This document shows, piece by piece, positions 35,923 through 43,504 of a DNA stretch of 64,000 nucleotides. Position 1 is the stretch's first letter; each line of letters begins with the position of its first letter. Below the pieces are notes generated by a model. That model worked only from the letters and a program-made list of their open reading frames with translations, did not search any database and was not told the origin of the DNA. A program made the position numbers and the translations under genes. Location: the NCBI GenBank assembly GCA_021325255.1, contig JAJPHP010000064.1, positions 58,409-122,408 of the forward strand, given 5' to 3'. The stretch is from Nitrososphaerota archaeon (GTDB taxonomy: Archaea > Thermoproteota > Nitrososphaeria > Nitrososphaerales > CADDZS01).

Positions 35923-35969
35923 CCAATAGTCAAATGGATAAGACGGCGCGGTCTTTACCATCTTATTGG
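35923..35969 (+). repeat. Long imperfect hairpin
   Basis: CCAATA (35923-35928) pairs TATTGG (35964-35969). Inside, ATGG pairs CCAT and AAGAC pairs GTCTT around a GGCGCG loop. The left part resembles a tRNA D arm, but no T arm or matching 3' half exists nearby, so it is recorded as a structural repeat only. Confidence 0.5.
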
Positions 35970-36288
35970 GCTGTCAAGTATTGCTCTGCATTGTTTCCTA
36001 AGAACCGCATAGAATTGAGAAGCCATTTGACATGAAAGGGACGATTTGAGACAGAAAAAGAGATCCCTGAACGTCATTTGAAATCTGCATGTCCTAATCC
36101 GAGTCTTACAACGGATCACCGATCAGAATTATTGAATCTTGTAGAGTTATAGGAGACCAATAGCGCATAACTCCAATATGAAAAATAACAGCAAGTTTCA
36201 AGCTGTGTTGCGGCGGAACTGTATTGAAGTACAATCTTTAGGTCGAGAACATTGCGTTTCAAGCTCAGCAAGCTAAATCGATCGCCTG

Positions 36289-36308
36289 TTCTCGACAATT
36301 GTCGAGAA
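36289..36308. repeat. Perfect 20-bp palindrome, possible operator
   Basis: TTCTCGACAATTGTCGAGAA is perfectly self-complementary. An extra half-site GTCGAGAA occurs 40 bases upstream (36242-36249), and another at 63734-63741 near the related module at the window end. The layout suggests a dimeric regulator site. Confidence 0.6.
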
Positions 36309-36317
36309 AGCGAGGGG

Positions 36318-36372
36318 GTACCCCCCTAGAGGGGGTACGTAACGGTGCTATCATGGTATTTAAAGCGGGAAA
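36318..36372 (+). repeat. Inverted-repeat plus TATA module, copy A
   Basis: GTACCCCC-N5-GGGGGTAC (36318-36338) is followed 18 bases later by TATTTAAAG (36357-36365) and CGGGAAA. An overlapping palindrome GGGGGTACCCCC starts at 36314. It aligns without gaps to 63525-63579 on the minus strand (38 of 55 matches by hand). It shares an exact 30-mer (36343-36372) with the last 30 bases of the window. It reads towards the acylphosphatase gene. Confidence 0.7.
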
Positions 36373-36553
36373 TGGTGTAGCAAGGGCTCAAGAAAGTGTA
36401 AGTAGAAAACAACGAAATCTAGATACCCAAGAAAATAGGTTCCAGAGTCGTCGTTAACACTTGTAACTGCCCTAAATTTCGACTTGCACGTGGGGTGCGT
36501 CGGTAAAAACTGACTTGTCTGATACTCGGAGAAGAGAGAAGTGGCTCAAAGTT

Positions 36554-36826
36554 ATGATTTGCAGGCAAGTACTAATTTCAGGAAAGGTTCAGGGAGTTTT
36601 CTTCCGCTCGTCTATGAAGGCCATTGCGGATGAACTGAAAGTAGTCGGCTGGGTAAGAAACAGGGAGGACGGGAGTGTAGAGGCTCTCCTGCAGGGCGAC
36701 AAAAGTTCAGTGGACAAGGTCATCGATTGGTCCAAGAGAGGCCCAGATGGAGCCAGGGTGGATTCAGTAGATCACTTTGAGCTCCCGTGCAAAGACCACT
36801 ACCGAAATTTTTCAATCCTTTACTGA
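36554..36826 (+). CDS. acyP: Acylphosphatase
   Basis: Hydrolyses acyl-phosphates. SGKVQGVFFRSSMKAIADEL and GWVRNREDGSVEALLQG contain the catalytic Arg (FFR) and Asn (VRN). ATG 36554 gives 90 residues, the family size; a TTG at 36515 would add 13. It lies downstream of the palindrome-rich region and may be controlled by it. Confidence 0.92.
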   Translation: MICRQVLISGKVQGVFFRSSMKAIADELKVVGWVRNREDGSVEALLQGDKSSVDKVIDWSKRGPDGARVDSVDHFELPCKDHYRNFSILY

Positions 36827-36980
36827 TCAAAGGTTCGGGAAAAGGTTAATCTAAGTTGTAGGTGGGAAGATGACAATAATGGCAGAAGTGGAAAGGCGTG
36901 GCGAAAAAGCTCGCCCCCAAGTCTGACTCTTAATCTGTTTCAAGCGCTTAGGAAATAAGCTCGCAGGGTGTGAATAGATT

Positions 36981-38021
36981 TTGGATTTGCAGGACAACAA
37001 AAAGATTGCACTAATTCGCGGAGACGGCACCGGGCCCGAACTCGTCGAAGCGATGCTGACTGTTCTGAAGGCCACTAGGACAAAGGCAGAGTTCGTCCAG
37101 TGCGATGCGGGCCTCGAGTGGTGGGAAAGCCACGGAGGGCCCACCCTGGTCCCCGAAGAAACTTGGAAGATTCTCGAGAGCTCGAGGGCCTGCTTCAAGG
37201 GGCCCACAACGACTCCCTGGACGCCAGGATCGCCAAGAAGCGTCGCGGTCAGCATAAGGCAGAGGTTCAAGCTCTATGCAAACGTAAGACCTGTAAAGAC
37301 CTTCAAGGGCCACGTCTCTCCCCTCGGTGAGGTCGACTTTGTCTGCGTGCGCGAAGCGACAGAGGGAATGTACAGCGGCATAGAGTACAGGCTGAGTGAC
37401 GACGTCGCGATTGGCATACGCAAGATCACCCGCGGCGCGAGCGAGAAGGTCTCAGAGTTTGCGTTCAGGGAAGCGGAGAGGAGAGGCTGGTCCACTGTGT
37501 ACGCGATCAACAAGGGAAATATTCTGAAGGAGACCGACGGCCTCTTCATGGAAGCTGTTAGGTCCGTGGCAAAAAAGCACCCCTCAATCAAGCTCGAGGA
37601 GAACTTTATCGACAACTTTTCGCAGCAACTTGTGAAGAACCCGCAGCTTTTCAACAAGTGCATCATACTCAGCACAAACCTGTTCATGGACATACTTTCC
37701 GAAGAAGCCTCGGGACTCGTCGGAAGTATCGGTGCAGTCTACTCTGCAAACTTTGGTGACAACTATGCAATGTTCGAACCGGCACACGGTAGTTCGCCAA
37801 AGTACAAGGGACAGGATAAGGTGGATCCTCTCGCTACGGTACTTTCGGGCGCTTGGATGCTCGGGTACATCGGCGAGGAAAAGGAATCTAGGGCGATCTT
37901 CCAGGCCGCGAATGAAGTCGTAGTAGAGGGGCGGGTAACAACCTATGACCTGGGCGGTAACGCAAAGACCTCAGAGATGGCGGCCGAGATTGCGCGCAAG
38001 GTCAGGAATATTCTGAAATGA
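36981..38021 (+). CDS. Isocitrate/isopropylmalate dehydrogenase family, probable isocitrate dehydrogenase
   Basis: Oxidative decarboxylase of the citric acid cycle or a related pathway. IRGDGTGPELVEAM opens the fold; YANVRPVKTF and the NIGAV-like GSIGAVYSANFGDNYAMF region follow. The coenzyme loop reads GSSPKYKGQDKVDP. The Lys-Tyr pair there is the NADP-binding pair of bacterial isocitrate dehydrogenase, whereas NAD enzymes usually have Asp-Ile. The length (346) is that of the short, NAD-type subgroup. Isocitrate is the likely substrate, homoisocitrate or isopropylmalate less so. TTG start. It overlaps mptE tail-to-tail by 20 bases. Confidence 0.85.
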   Translation: MDLQDNKKIALIRGDGTGPELVEAMLTVLKATRTKAEFVQCDAGLEWWESHGGPTLVPEETWKILESSRACFKGPTTTPWTPGSPRSVAVSIRQRFKLYANVRPVKTFKGHVSPLGEVDFVCVREATEGMYSGIEYRLSDDVAIGIRKITRGASEKVSEFAFREAERRGWSTVYAINKGNILKETDGLFMEAVRSVAKKHPSIKLEENFIDNFSQQLVKNPQLFNKCIILSTNLFMDILSEEASGLVGSIGAVYSANFGDNYAMFEPAHGSSPKYKGQDKVDPLATVLSGAWMLGYIGEEKESRAIFQAANEVVVEGRVTTYDLGGNAKTSEMAAEIARKVRNILK

Positions 38022-38853
38022 TCTCCGAGTAGGAGCTGTGTCTTGCACCGTTTATCTCGGTCCCCTTGCTGGTTACGTTCACAAAATCGATTTCCCCATG
38101 GCAGCGAGTTATGAGATACTCGAGCGACTCTCTCCCGAACTCGAGCTTTCTGAACTTCCAATCTTCGGAAATCCCGGAGGCTCCGCTTCTTGCTCTTGAG
38201 AATCTTCCCTCAACTCTTCCAAAGTCCATTCCGGCGATGATTATTTGCTCAGGATGAAGAAAGGCCGCGGCGAGATAGCAAGCCCTGTCTCCGTCGGTAA
38301 ACCCTCCGACGTTCTGCACGTTCTCGAGTGGAAGCACTTGAGTCGTCCCGAGCACGTTCCCTCTTCCGAGGAGCGGAGCTATCCTTGAAATCAGGCTCAT
38401 GTTGTCTCCATGTGCATGCACAAGTAAGCAGTAGTCTTCCTTCTTCGTGCTCTGGTCTATCAACACACGCTCCGAGCAGCTGTCTAGATCGCTTACCAAG
38501 ATTTGGGGCTCAATGCCTTCTGAAATCAGGCCGTCCGCTGCCCCGTCGGCGGCAACGACAAAGAGATTGTTTGATTCATGCTTCACAAATTCACAAAGAC
38601 CCGCAAGATCTTCTTCAAGCGACGGCCCCGCTCCAAACACGACCGTACGTTTCCGCTTCTTCCTACTCTGCTCTTTCAGGAGGGCAATTTTCCCGTACTC
38701 CGTATTCGAACCCTTCTCCGTCAACAACCTTGACAGCAGATCCCTGCTGCGAGTATCAGCGCGCTCGGAGAGATTTAGCGAATCACGAATTCTTACGTAG
38801 AACTTTTCATACCATTCCTTTCCTAGCGGAAACAGGAATTCTGCGTCGCGCAT
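38002..38853 (-). CDS. mptE: 6-hydroxymethylpterin pyrophosphokinase, MptE type
   Basis: Archaeal DUF115 enzyme that activates 6-hydroxymethyl-dihydropterin for folate or methanopterin synthesis, unrelated to bacterial FolK. VVFGAGPSLEEDL, VAADGAADGLISEGIEPQIL, VSDLDS and LVHAHGDN are the conserved nucleotide-binding blocks. 283 residues, ATG start. Its head-to-head neighbour is folP, the next step in the pathway, which strongly supports the assignment. Confidence 0.9.
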   Translation of the reverse strand: MRDAEFLFPLGKEWYEKFYVRIRDSLNLSERADTRSRDLLSRLLTEKGSNTEYGKIALLKEQSRKKRKRTVVFGAGPSLEEDLAGLCEFVKHESNNLFVVAADGAADGLISEGIEPQILVSDLDSCSERVLIDQSTKKEDYCLLVHAHGDNMSLISRIAPLLGRGNVLGTTQVLPLENVQNVGGFTDGDRACYLAAAFLHPEQIIIAGMDFGRVEGRFSRARSGASGISEDWKFRKLEFGRESLEYLITRCHGEIDFVNVTSKGTEINGARHSSYSEIISEYS

Positions 38854-38922
38854 GAGATTGCTAATCAGACAATGTTCAGCGTTGATTTAAGAAATTTATC
38901 GAGCGGTGTTTGAGAGACACTC

Positions 38923-39867
38923 TTGAAAAGTCCACATTTCCCGTTGAAGATCAAGAAAAGAGGCGTTCTGAAAGAACAAACGACTCCTACATCTTCGGTC
39001 ATTTCGGGTATAATTGGTGACGGGCTTGAAATTGGAGACAGGTTTCCAGTCGCAGTGATGGGTGTCATCAATACGACCGAAAACTCGTTTTACTCCGGAT
39101 CGGTGAGGAGATCACCCGACGACATACTAAAGACTGCAATTGAAATGGAAAAGGCCGGAGCTGCAATCATCGACATCGGTGCAAGGTCAACAGCACCTTA
39201 CAGAGAGTACGACATTTCAGAACAGGTGGAGACAAGAGTCCTCCGCGACGCCATAAGAGCAATCAAAGGAAAAGTCCAAGTCCCTATCTCTGCCGACACG
39301 ACCAGGATTGGACCCGCGAGGATTGCTATCAAAGAGGGAGTTGAGATGATTAACGACGCATACGGATTCACGCAAAGAAACGCTAACGAGTTCGCGCATC
39401 TGATCGCCTCCAAAGAATGCTCACTCCTCATCACCGCTCACGAGGGCAGGTCGGGCGTAATTCACGAACCAATCCAGAGAGTCTCGACTGCGCTTGCCCG
39501 CGCGCTGTCAATTGCTGAAAAAGCTGGAATAACATCCAATAAGATTGTAGTGGACCCGGGGATAGGTTTCTTCTCCGACAGCGAAATTTCGAACGCGGAG
39601 TGGAACTGCAGGGTAATTGAAATGCTGCCTGAGCTCAGAGTATTCAAAAGGCCGGTATGCGTCGGTGTATCGAGGAAAAAGTTCATCGGTACCCTAACCG
39701 ACGGGAAACCCGCCGAAGCAAGACTCGCGGGCTCACTCGCAGCCACCTCGATTGCAGTGGTCCGAGGTGCCCATATCGTCCGGACACACGATGTTCCTGA
39801 GACCGTGGATGCCGTTCGTGTGGCGACCGCACTCCGAGATGCTCAACCGAATCGATTCGCAACTTGA
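38923..39867 (+). CDS. folP: Dihydropteroate synthase
   Basis: Joins activated pterin to p-aminobenzoate or a derivative. VMGVINTTENSFYSGS (family MGVINxTPxSF), IIDIGARSTAP, VDPGIGFF, GVSRKKFIGTL and IVRTHDV are the expected loops of the TIM barrel. 314 residues with a ~35-residue N-terminal lead from TTG 38923. It faces away from mptE with 69 bases between, so one short region must hold both promoters. Confidence 0.9.
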   Translation: MKSPHFPLKIKKRGVLKEQTTPTSSVISGIIGDGLEIGDRFPVAVMGVINTTENSFYSGSVRRSPDDILKTAIEMEKAGAAIIDIGARSTAPYREYDISEQVETRVLRDAIRAIKGKVQVPISADTTRIGPARIAIKEGVEMINDAYGFTQRNANEFAHLIASKECSLLITAHEGRSGVIHEPIQRVSTALARALSIAEKAGITSNKIVVDPGIGFFSDSEISNAEWNCRVIEMLPELRVFKRPVCVGVSRKKFIGTLTDGKPAEARLAGSLAATSIAVVRGAHIVRTHDVPETVDAVRVATALRDAQPNRFAT

Positions 39868-39915
39868 AAAAAGGATTTAAGCAATCGACGGGAGGTTTTC
39901 CGATTCGCAAACAAG

Positions 39916-40665
39916 ATGAGCTCAGCAAAGCAAAACAGCGGAGGCTCGCCTCCACAGGAGGAGGAAGTCAAGCGGGCCGCAGATTTGAGAGAGTGGCTCG
40001 AAGGAAGGATATTGGAAATGGAAACTGAGCTCTCAAAGCTAAGGGAGATGCTCCTTGTAGTGGATTCCGTCTTAAGAAAATCGAGCTTCATCCCAGCAAC
40101 GGAGCTGAGGAACATGTCGAAACGCGAAGGCGCGCAGGAGCAAAAGGGAGCACTACCTCCAACAAGTACGCAAAAGAGTCCCGCGCCCATGCAGCCTGGT
40201 CATGCGGTAGCAAGTGCAGTTCCAAATGAATTACAAAGAGTCCCAGAAAGAGCTGCAAAAAGTGAGTCTTCCACTGCGCCGCAGGTAACTCCTCGCGCTG
40301 CAGCGGGTGAAGCAGAAAGTACAAGGCAGCTCCGCAGGTCCAAGGACGGGATGCTCATTGCAAACGCATTTGTTTCACCCGACAAAGTTGTAATTGTCCC
40401 AACGAGCGAGGTAAAGCTCTCACAGACGACGCCGCCCTTCCAGTCGTTCTTTGTGAACAGGATCCTCAGGGGTTTCGAAACAAAGGATGCCGAACTTGCC
40501 CAGGCAGGCTCACTGCAGCAATCCTCCATACTGAGACACGAAGTCTCGGATGTAGACGGCCACATCGAGAGGATTACAGTGGAAAACTATCGCGACAAGA
40601 GCAGGCTCAATGAAATACTGAACACGCTGACGTGGGCCATGACAAGAATGATCGAGAAGAAGTAG
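39916..40665 (+). CDS. Hypothetical coiled-coil protein
   Basis: A 249-residue protein not assigned to a family. Residues 15-58 form a coiled coil (DLREWLEGRILEMETELSKL). Residues 70-145 are a P/S/T/A/Q-rich linker. A conserved-looking domain runs from GMLIANAFVSPDKVVIVPTS to LNTLTWAMTRMIEKK. ATG start, 48 bases after folP, so it may be cotranscribed. Confidence 0.65.
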   Translation: MSSAKQNSGGSPPQEEEVKRAADLREWLEGRILEMETELSKLREMLLVVDSVLRKSSFIPATELRNMSKREGAQEQKGALPPTSTQKSPAPMQPGHAVASAVPNELQRVPERAAKSESSTAPQVTPRAAAGEAESTRQLRRSKDGMLIANAFVSPDKVVIVPTSEVKLSQTTPPFQSFFVNRILRGFETKDAELAQAGSLQQSSILRHEVSDVDGHIERITVENYRDKSRLNEILNTLTWAMTRMIEKK

Positions 40666-40815
40666 TACTGGAAAGATCGATGTAGAGTACAAAAATAAAG
40701 AACAGTGAAAAAGAAGTGCCAAATCCAGTTTTTCATTTTGACGCAATCGAGTCAACTTGACTATCCTGGAAAGTCAAGCTCTAGCTTTCTCAACCGTTGA
40801 TGTTTCGCGTTATGC

Positions 40816-41902
40816 TGCTTTGTTGCACTATTCCATTTCTGGCCGAAAGACCTAAGGCCACGTTCTGTCCTGTCTATCAATTTGCTATAATTCGTGGATT
40901 ACACTGTGCGCAGTGCTAGGAGGAACTGGCACGATTACAATCAAAAGCTCGTCAACGAGACGGTAGATCTCTTCGTTCACAGGGATGTCCTTGAATCTTT
41001 CAAGAAGCTCGACTCTCTCAACGAGGGAGGAAAGGTGGGTCATCCATTCGAATACGCTAGCAGCGTCATACTGATGATCTGTGCGGTGAGAAATTACTTC
41101 CACCTCCCATACAGGCAGGCTGAAGGATTTGCAAAGCTCCTGGGAGGAATTTGGGGAGCAAAGATTCCCTGTTACTCCCAGATCTGCAGAAGGCAGAAGA
41201 CGTTGAACATTCCACTAAACATCAACGAGGCGTACTACGAAGATGGTGGTCAGCCTGCTGACATCATAATCGACTCTTCCGGGCTGAAGGTCTCAAACAG
41301 GGGGGAGTGGATGAGGCAGAAGTGGAAGGTGAGGAGAGGGTTCATCAAGATACACCTAACATGCGATTGCAAAACTCATTCGATAACTAGCGTTCAGGTT
41401 ACTGACGAACATGTACATGATTCAATGCAGTTCAAAACACTCGTGTCAAACGCAAAGGAGAGGGTCAGAAAGATTGGAAGGGTGTTCGGAGACACATCTT
41501 ACGATTCCAGGGAGAATTTCAATCATGTAGGTTCACTCGGTGGTGCAGAGCCAGTGATAAAGCCAAGGAAGAACTCCTCTGGCAAATCAAAAGGGTCCTA
41601 TCTCAGAGGAAAGACAGCGAGGGAGTTCATCAAAGATCCGAAAGAGTGGAAACAGAAACATGAATACGGTCAGAGGTGGCAGATCGAGACATCGATTTCG
41701 ACGTTCAAGCGCAGCCTGGGAGAATGCGTTACCTCTATCCTTCCGTTTGGAATTGTGAATGAGGTACTGTCAAAATGTCTGACTTACAACATCATGGCTG
41801 CTCACAGAGGAGGGACAGTCACCCGATGAAAGGAGTCGAGATGGTATGAGAGGGGAAGAGAATCAAACATAAGAGACGAAAGTTCGATAGTGCAACAAAG
41901 CA
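40816..41902 (+). mobile_element. Complete IS5-family element (ISH1-like)
   Basis: A 1087-bp insertion sequence with perfect 16-bp terminal inverted repeats TGCTTTGTTGCACTAT (40816-40831, and 41887-41902 inverted). It is flanked by 8-bp target duplications CGTTATGC (40808-40815 and 41903-41910). An 8-bp duplication matches the ISH1 group of the IS5 family. The single transposase frame is intact. Exact repeats suggest a recent insertion. It landed just upstream of guaB. Confidence 0.92.
40894..41829 (+). CDS. IS5-family DDE transposase
   Basis: Cuts and joins the element ends. The DDE residues are visible: first Asp in IIIDSSGLKVSNRGEW, second in FGDTSYDSRENF, and Glu in the Y-x2-R-x3-E-x6-K signature YGQRWQIETSISTFK. 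311 residues, GTG start, full length for the family. No frameshift or internal stop. Confidence 0.93.
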   Translation: MDYTVRSARRNWHDYNQKLVNETVDLFVHRDVLESFKKLDSLNEGGKVGHPFEYASSVILMICAVRNYFHLPYRQAEGFAKLLGGIWGAKIPCYSQICRRQKTLNIPLNINEAYYEDGGQPADIIIDSSGLKVSNRGEWMRQKWKVRRGFIKIHLTCDCKTHSITSVQVTDEHVHDSMQFKTLVSNAKERVRKIGRVFGDTSYDSRENFNHVGSLGGAEPVIKPRKNSSGKSKGSYLRGKTAREFIKDPKEWKQKHEYGQRWQIETSISTFKRSLGECVTSILPFGIVNEVLSKCLTYNIMAAHRGGTVTR

Positions 41903-41913
41903 CGTTATGCCAA

Positions 41914-41924
41914 AGACTTATAGC
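41914..41924 (+). promoter_or_regulatory. Possible TATA box of guaBA, next to the IS end
   Basis: ACTTATAGCCC begins only a few bases after the right target duplication (41903-41910) and about 70 bases before the guaB start. If this is the native box, the IS replaced everything upstream of it, including any upstream regulator site. Confidence 0.35.
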
Positions 41925-41990
41925 CCGCTTTTCAGGATATGATTTTGGCAAGGGACATCAAATCCTCTACAGGAGAATTAGCTTTTTCCT

Positions 41991-43448
41991 TTGCTAATAG
42001 ATTTCTACTCTAAGCTAGTTAACGCCAGCGGCGTTTACACTTTCAGGGATTTTGTTTTACTTCCAGGCCGAAGCGACGTCGAGCCTTCGTCGGTAGATCT
42101 CTCAATCAACCTGACATCTTCAATCAAGCTCAACCTCCCTCTCGTTTCCTCCCCCATGGACACTGTGACCGAGGCAGACATGGCAATCGCACTTGCGCGC
42201 CAGGGCGGAATTGGAATCATACACAGGAACATGCCGATCGAGGAGCAAGTCGAAAACGCAAAGAGAGTGAAACGAGCAGAGTCTTTCATAATAAGAGACG
42301 TAGTCACAATCTCGCCAACGGACAGAGTCGCGCAGGCAATCGAACTGATGCAGAAAAAGAGCATCTCCGGCCTTCCCGTCGTTGAAAACGGCGACAAGCT
42401 GATCGGCATACTCACTCGGAGAGACGTCAATTTTGCGGAGCAGTCAGACCTAGTAAGGGACGTCATGACGAGCGACGTCAAGGTGGCCGGCCCAGAAGTC
42501 ACGATAGACGAAGCAAAGCGGATCATGCACCGAAACAGGGTCGAGAAACTTCCGGTGGTCGACGCAAACCGAAAGCTCCTCGGACTGATCACGATCAAGG
42601 ACATTTACTCGAGGGAGAAATTCTCTGTGGCCTCAAGAGACGATGAAGGAAGACTGCTCGTCGGCGCCGCCGTCTCGCCCTTTGACCTCGAGAGGGCGAA
42701 GTCTCTTGAAAAGTACGTCGACGTACTAGTATCCGATGTAGCTCACTTTCACAACACCAATATCCTCCAGGCTGCGAAGAAGATGACCAGCGAGGTCTCG
42801 ACCCCCTTCATAGCTGGGAACATCGGTACCTCCGAGGGAACCAGAGATACGATTGCCGCTCTTGATGGAAAGCTCGCTGCAATTCGTGCCGGAGTTGGTT
42901 CGGGTTCAATCTGCGTTACCTCCGAGGTCACAAAGGCCGGCGCCCCAACTCTCTTCGCCGTAGCCCAGATTGCCGCCGCTTTTCAGGAAGCAGGGCTCAA
43001 TGTACCAATCATCGCAGATGGCGGAATAAGGGCCGCGGGCGATGCAGCTCTCGCTCTTGCCGCAGGTGCTTCTGTCGTGATGATGGGAAACGTGTTTGCC
43101 GGATGTACAGAGTCTCCCGGGGGCCTGATCAAGATCGGTGGCAAGTACTACAAGCCGTATAGAGGAATGGGCTCTTCAGCTTCTAGGCAAAAGCGCTTTG
43201 CAATGGACAGATACAACCAGCCTTCGAAGGGGATCGCAGAGGGCGTTGAGGGCGTGGTCCCATACAGGGGTGACGTCCAGACGGTCGTCGAAGAGTTTAC
43301 CTCGGGCCTTCGAGCTTCGTTCGGCTATGCTGGAGCCTTGTCGATCAAGGACCTCTGGCAGAAAGCAAGATTTGGTTCGGTCAGCGCCGCCGGCGTCGAA
43401 GAACTCAGACCGCACAACATCATACTCCCTGGTGAAGAAAAGATCTAG
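41991..43448 (+). CDS. guaB: Inosine-5'-monophosphate dehydrogenase
   Basis: First committed step to GMP: IMP to XMP. FRDFVLLPGRSDV opens the barrel, and two CBS domains are inserted (about residues 95-210). The catalytic Cys is in GVGSGSICVTSEVTKAGAP, and the flap region is DRYNQPSKGIAEGVEGVVPY. The Thr normally after the Cys is Val, and the usual AHGHS motif reads AHFHNTN; both are mild departures. 485 residues, TTG start. guaA follows after 56 bases. Confidence 0.92.
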   Translation: MLIDFYSKLVNASGVYTFRDFVLLPGRSDVEPSSVDLSINLTSSIKLNLPLVSSPMDTVTEADMAIALARQGGIGIIHRNMPIEEQVENAKRVKRAESFIIRDVVTISPTDRVAQAIELMQKKSISGLPVVENGDKLIGILTRRDVNFAEQSDLVRDVMTSDVKVAGPEVTIDEAKRIMHRNRVEKLPVVDANRKLLGLITIKDIYSREKFSVASRDDEGRLLVGAAVSPFDLERAKSLEKYVDVLVSDVAHFHNTNILQAAKKMTSEVSTPFIAGNIGTSEGTRDTIAALDGKLAAIRAGVGSGSICVTSEVTKAGAPTLFAVAQIAAAFQEAGLNVPIIADGGIRAAGDAALALAAGASVVMMGNVFAGCTESPGGLIKIGGKYYKPYRGMGSSASRQKRFAMDRYNQPSKGIAEGVEGVVPYRGDVQTVVEEFTSGLRASFGYAGALSIKDLWQKARFGSVSAAGVEELRPHNIILPGEEKI

Positions 43449-43504
43449 CCACTCTTAAGGAAAAAGACAGCAAATTATTGTTGCGCGCTAAGTTGCAGAA
43501 AAGC

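Larger units (their letters stand above)
35821..36553 (+). other. 733-base gene-free region rich in palindromes
   Basis: No gene is supported between 35820 and the acylphosphatase. It holds a long imperfect hairpin (35923-35969), a perfect 20-bp palindrome (36289-36308), a GTACCCCC-N5-GGGGGTAC inverted repeat (36318-36338) and a TATA-containing 30-mer (36343-36372) repeated at the right end of the window. Confidence 0.7.

Noticed and set aside
35921..35962. tRNA 5'-half-like sequence (acceptor plus D arm)
   Set aside because: No T arm or TTGGCGC 3' acceptor strand within several hundred bases; kept only as a hairpin and a low-weight finding.
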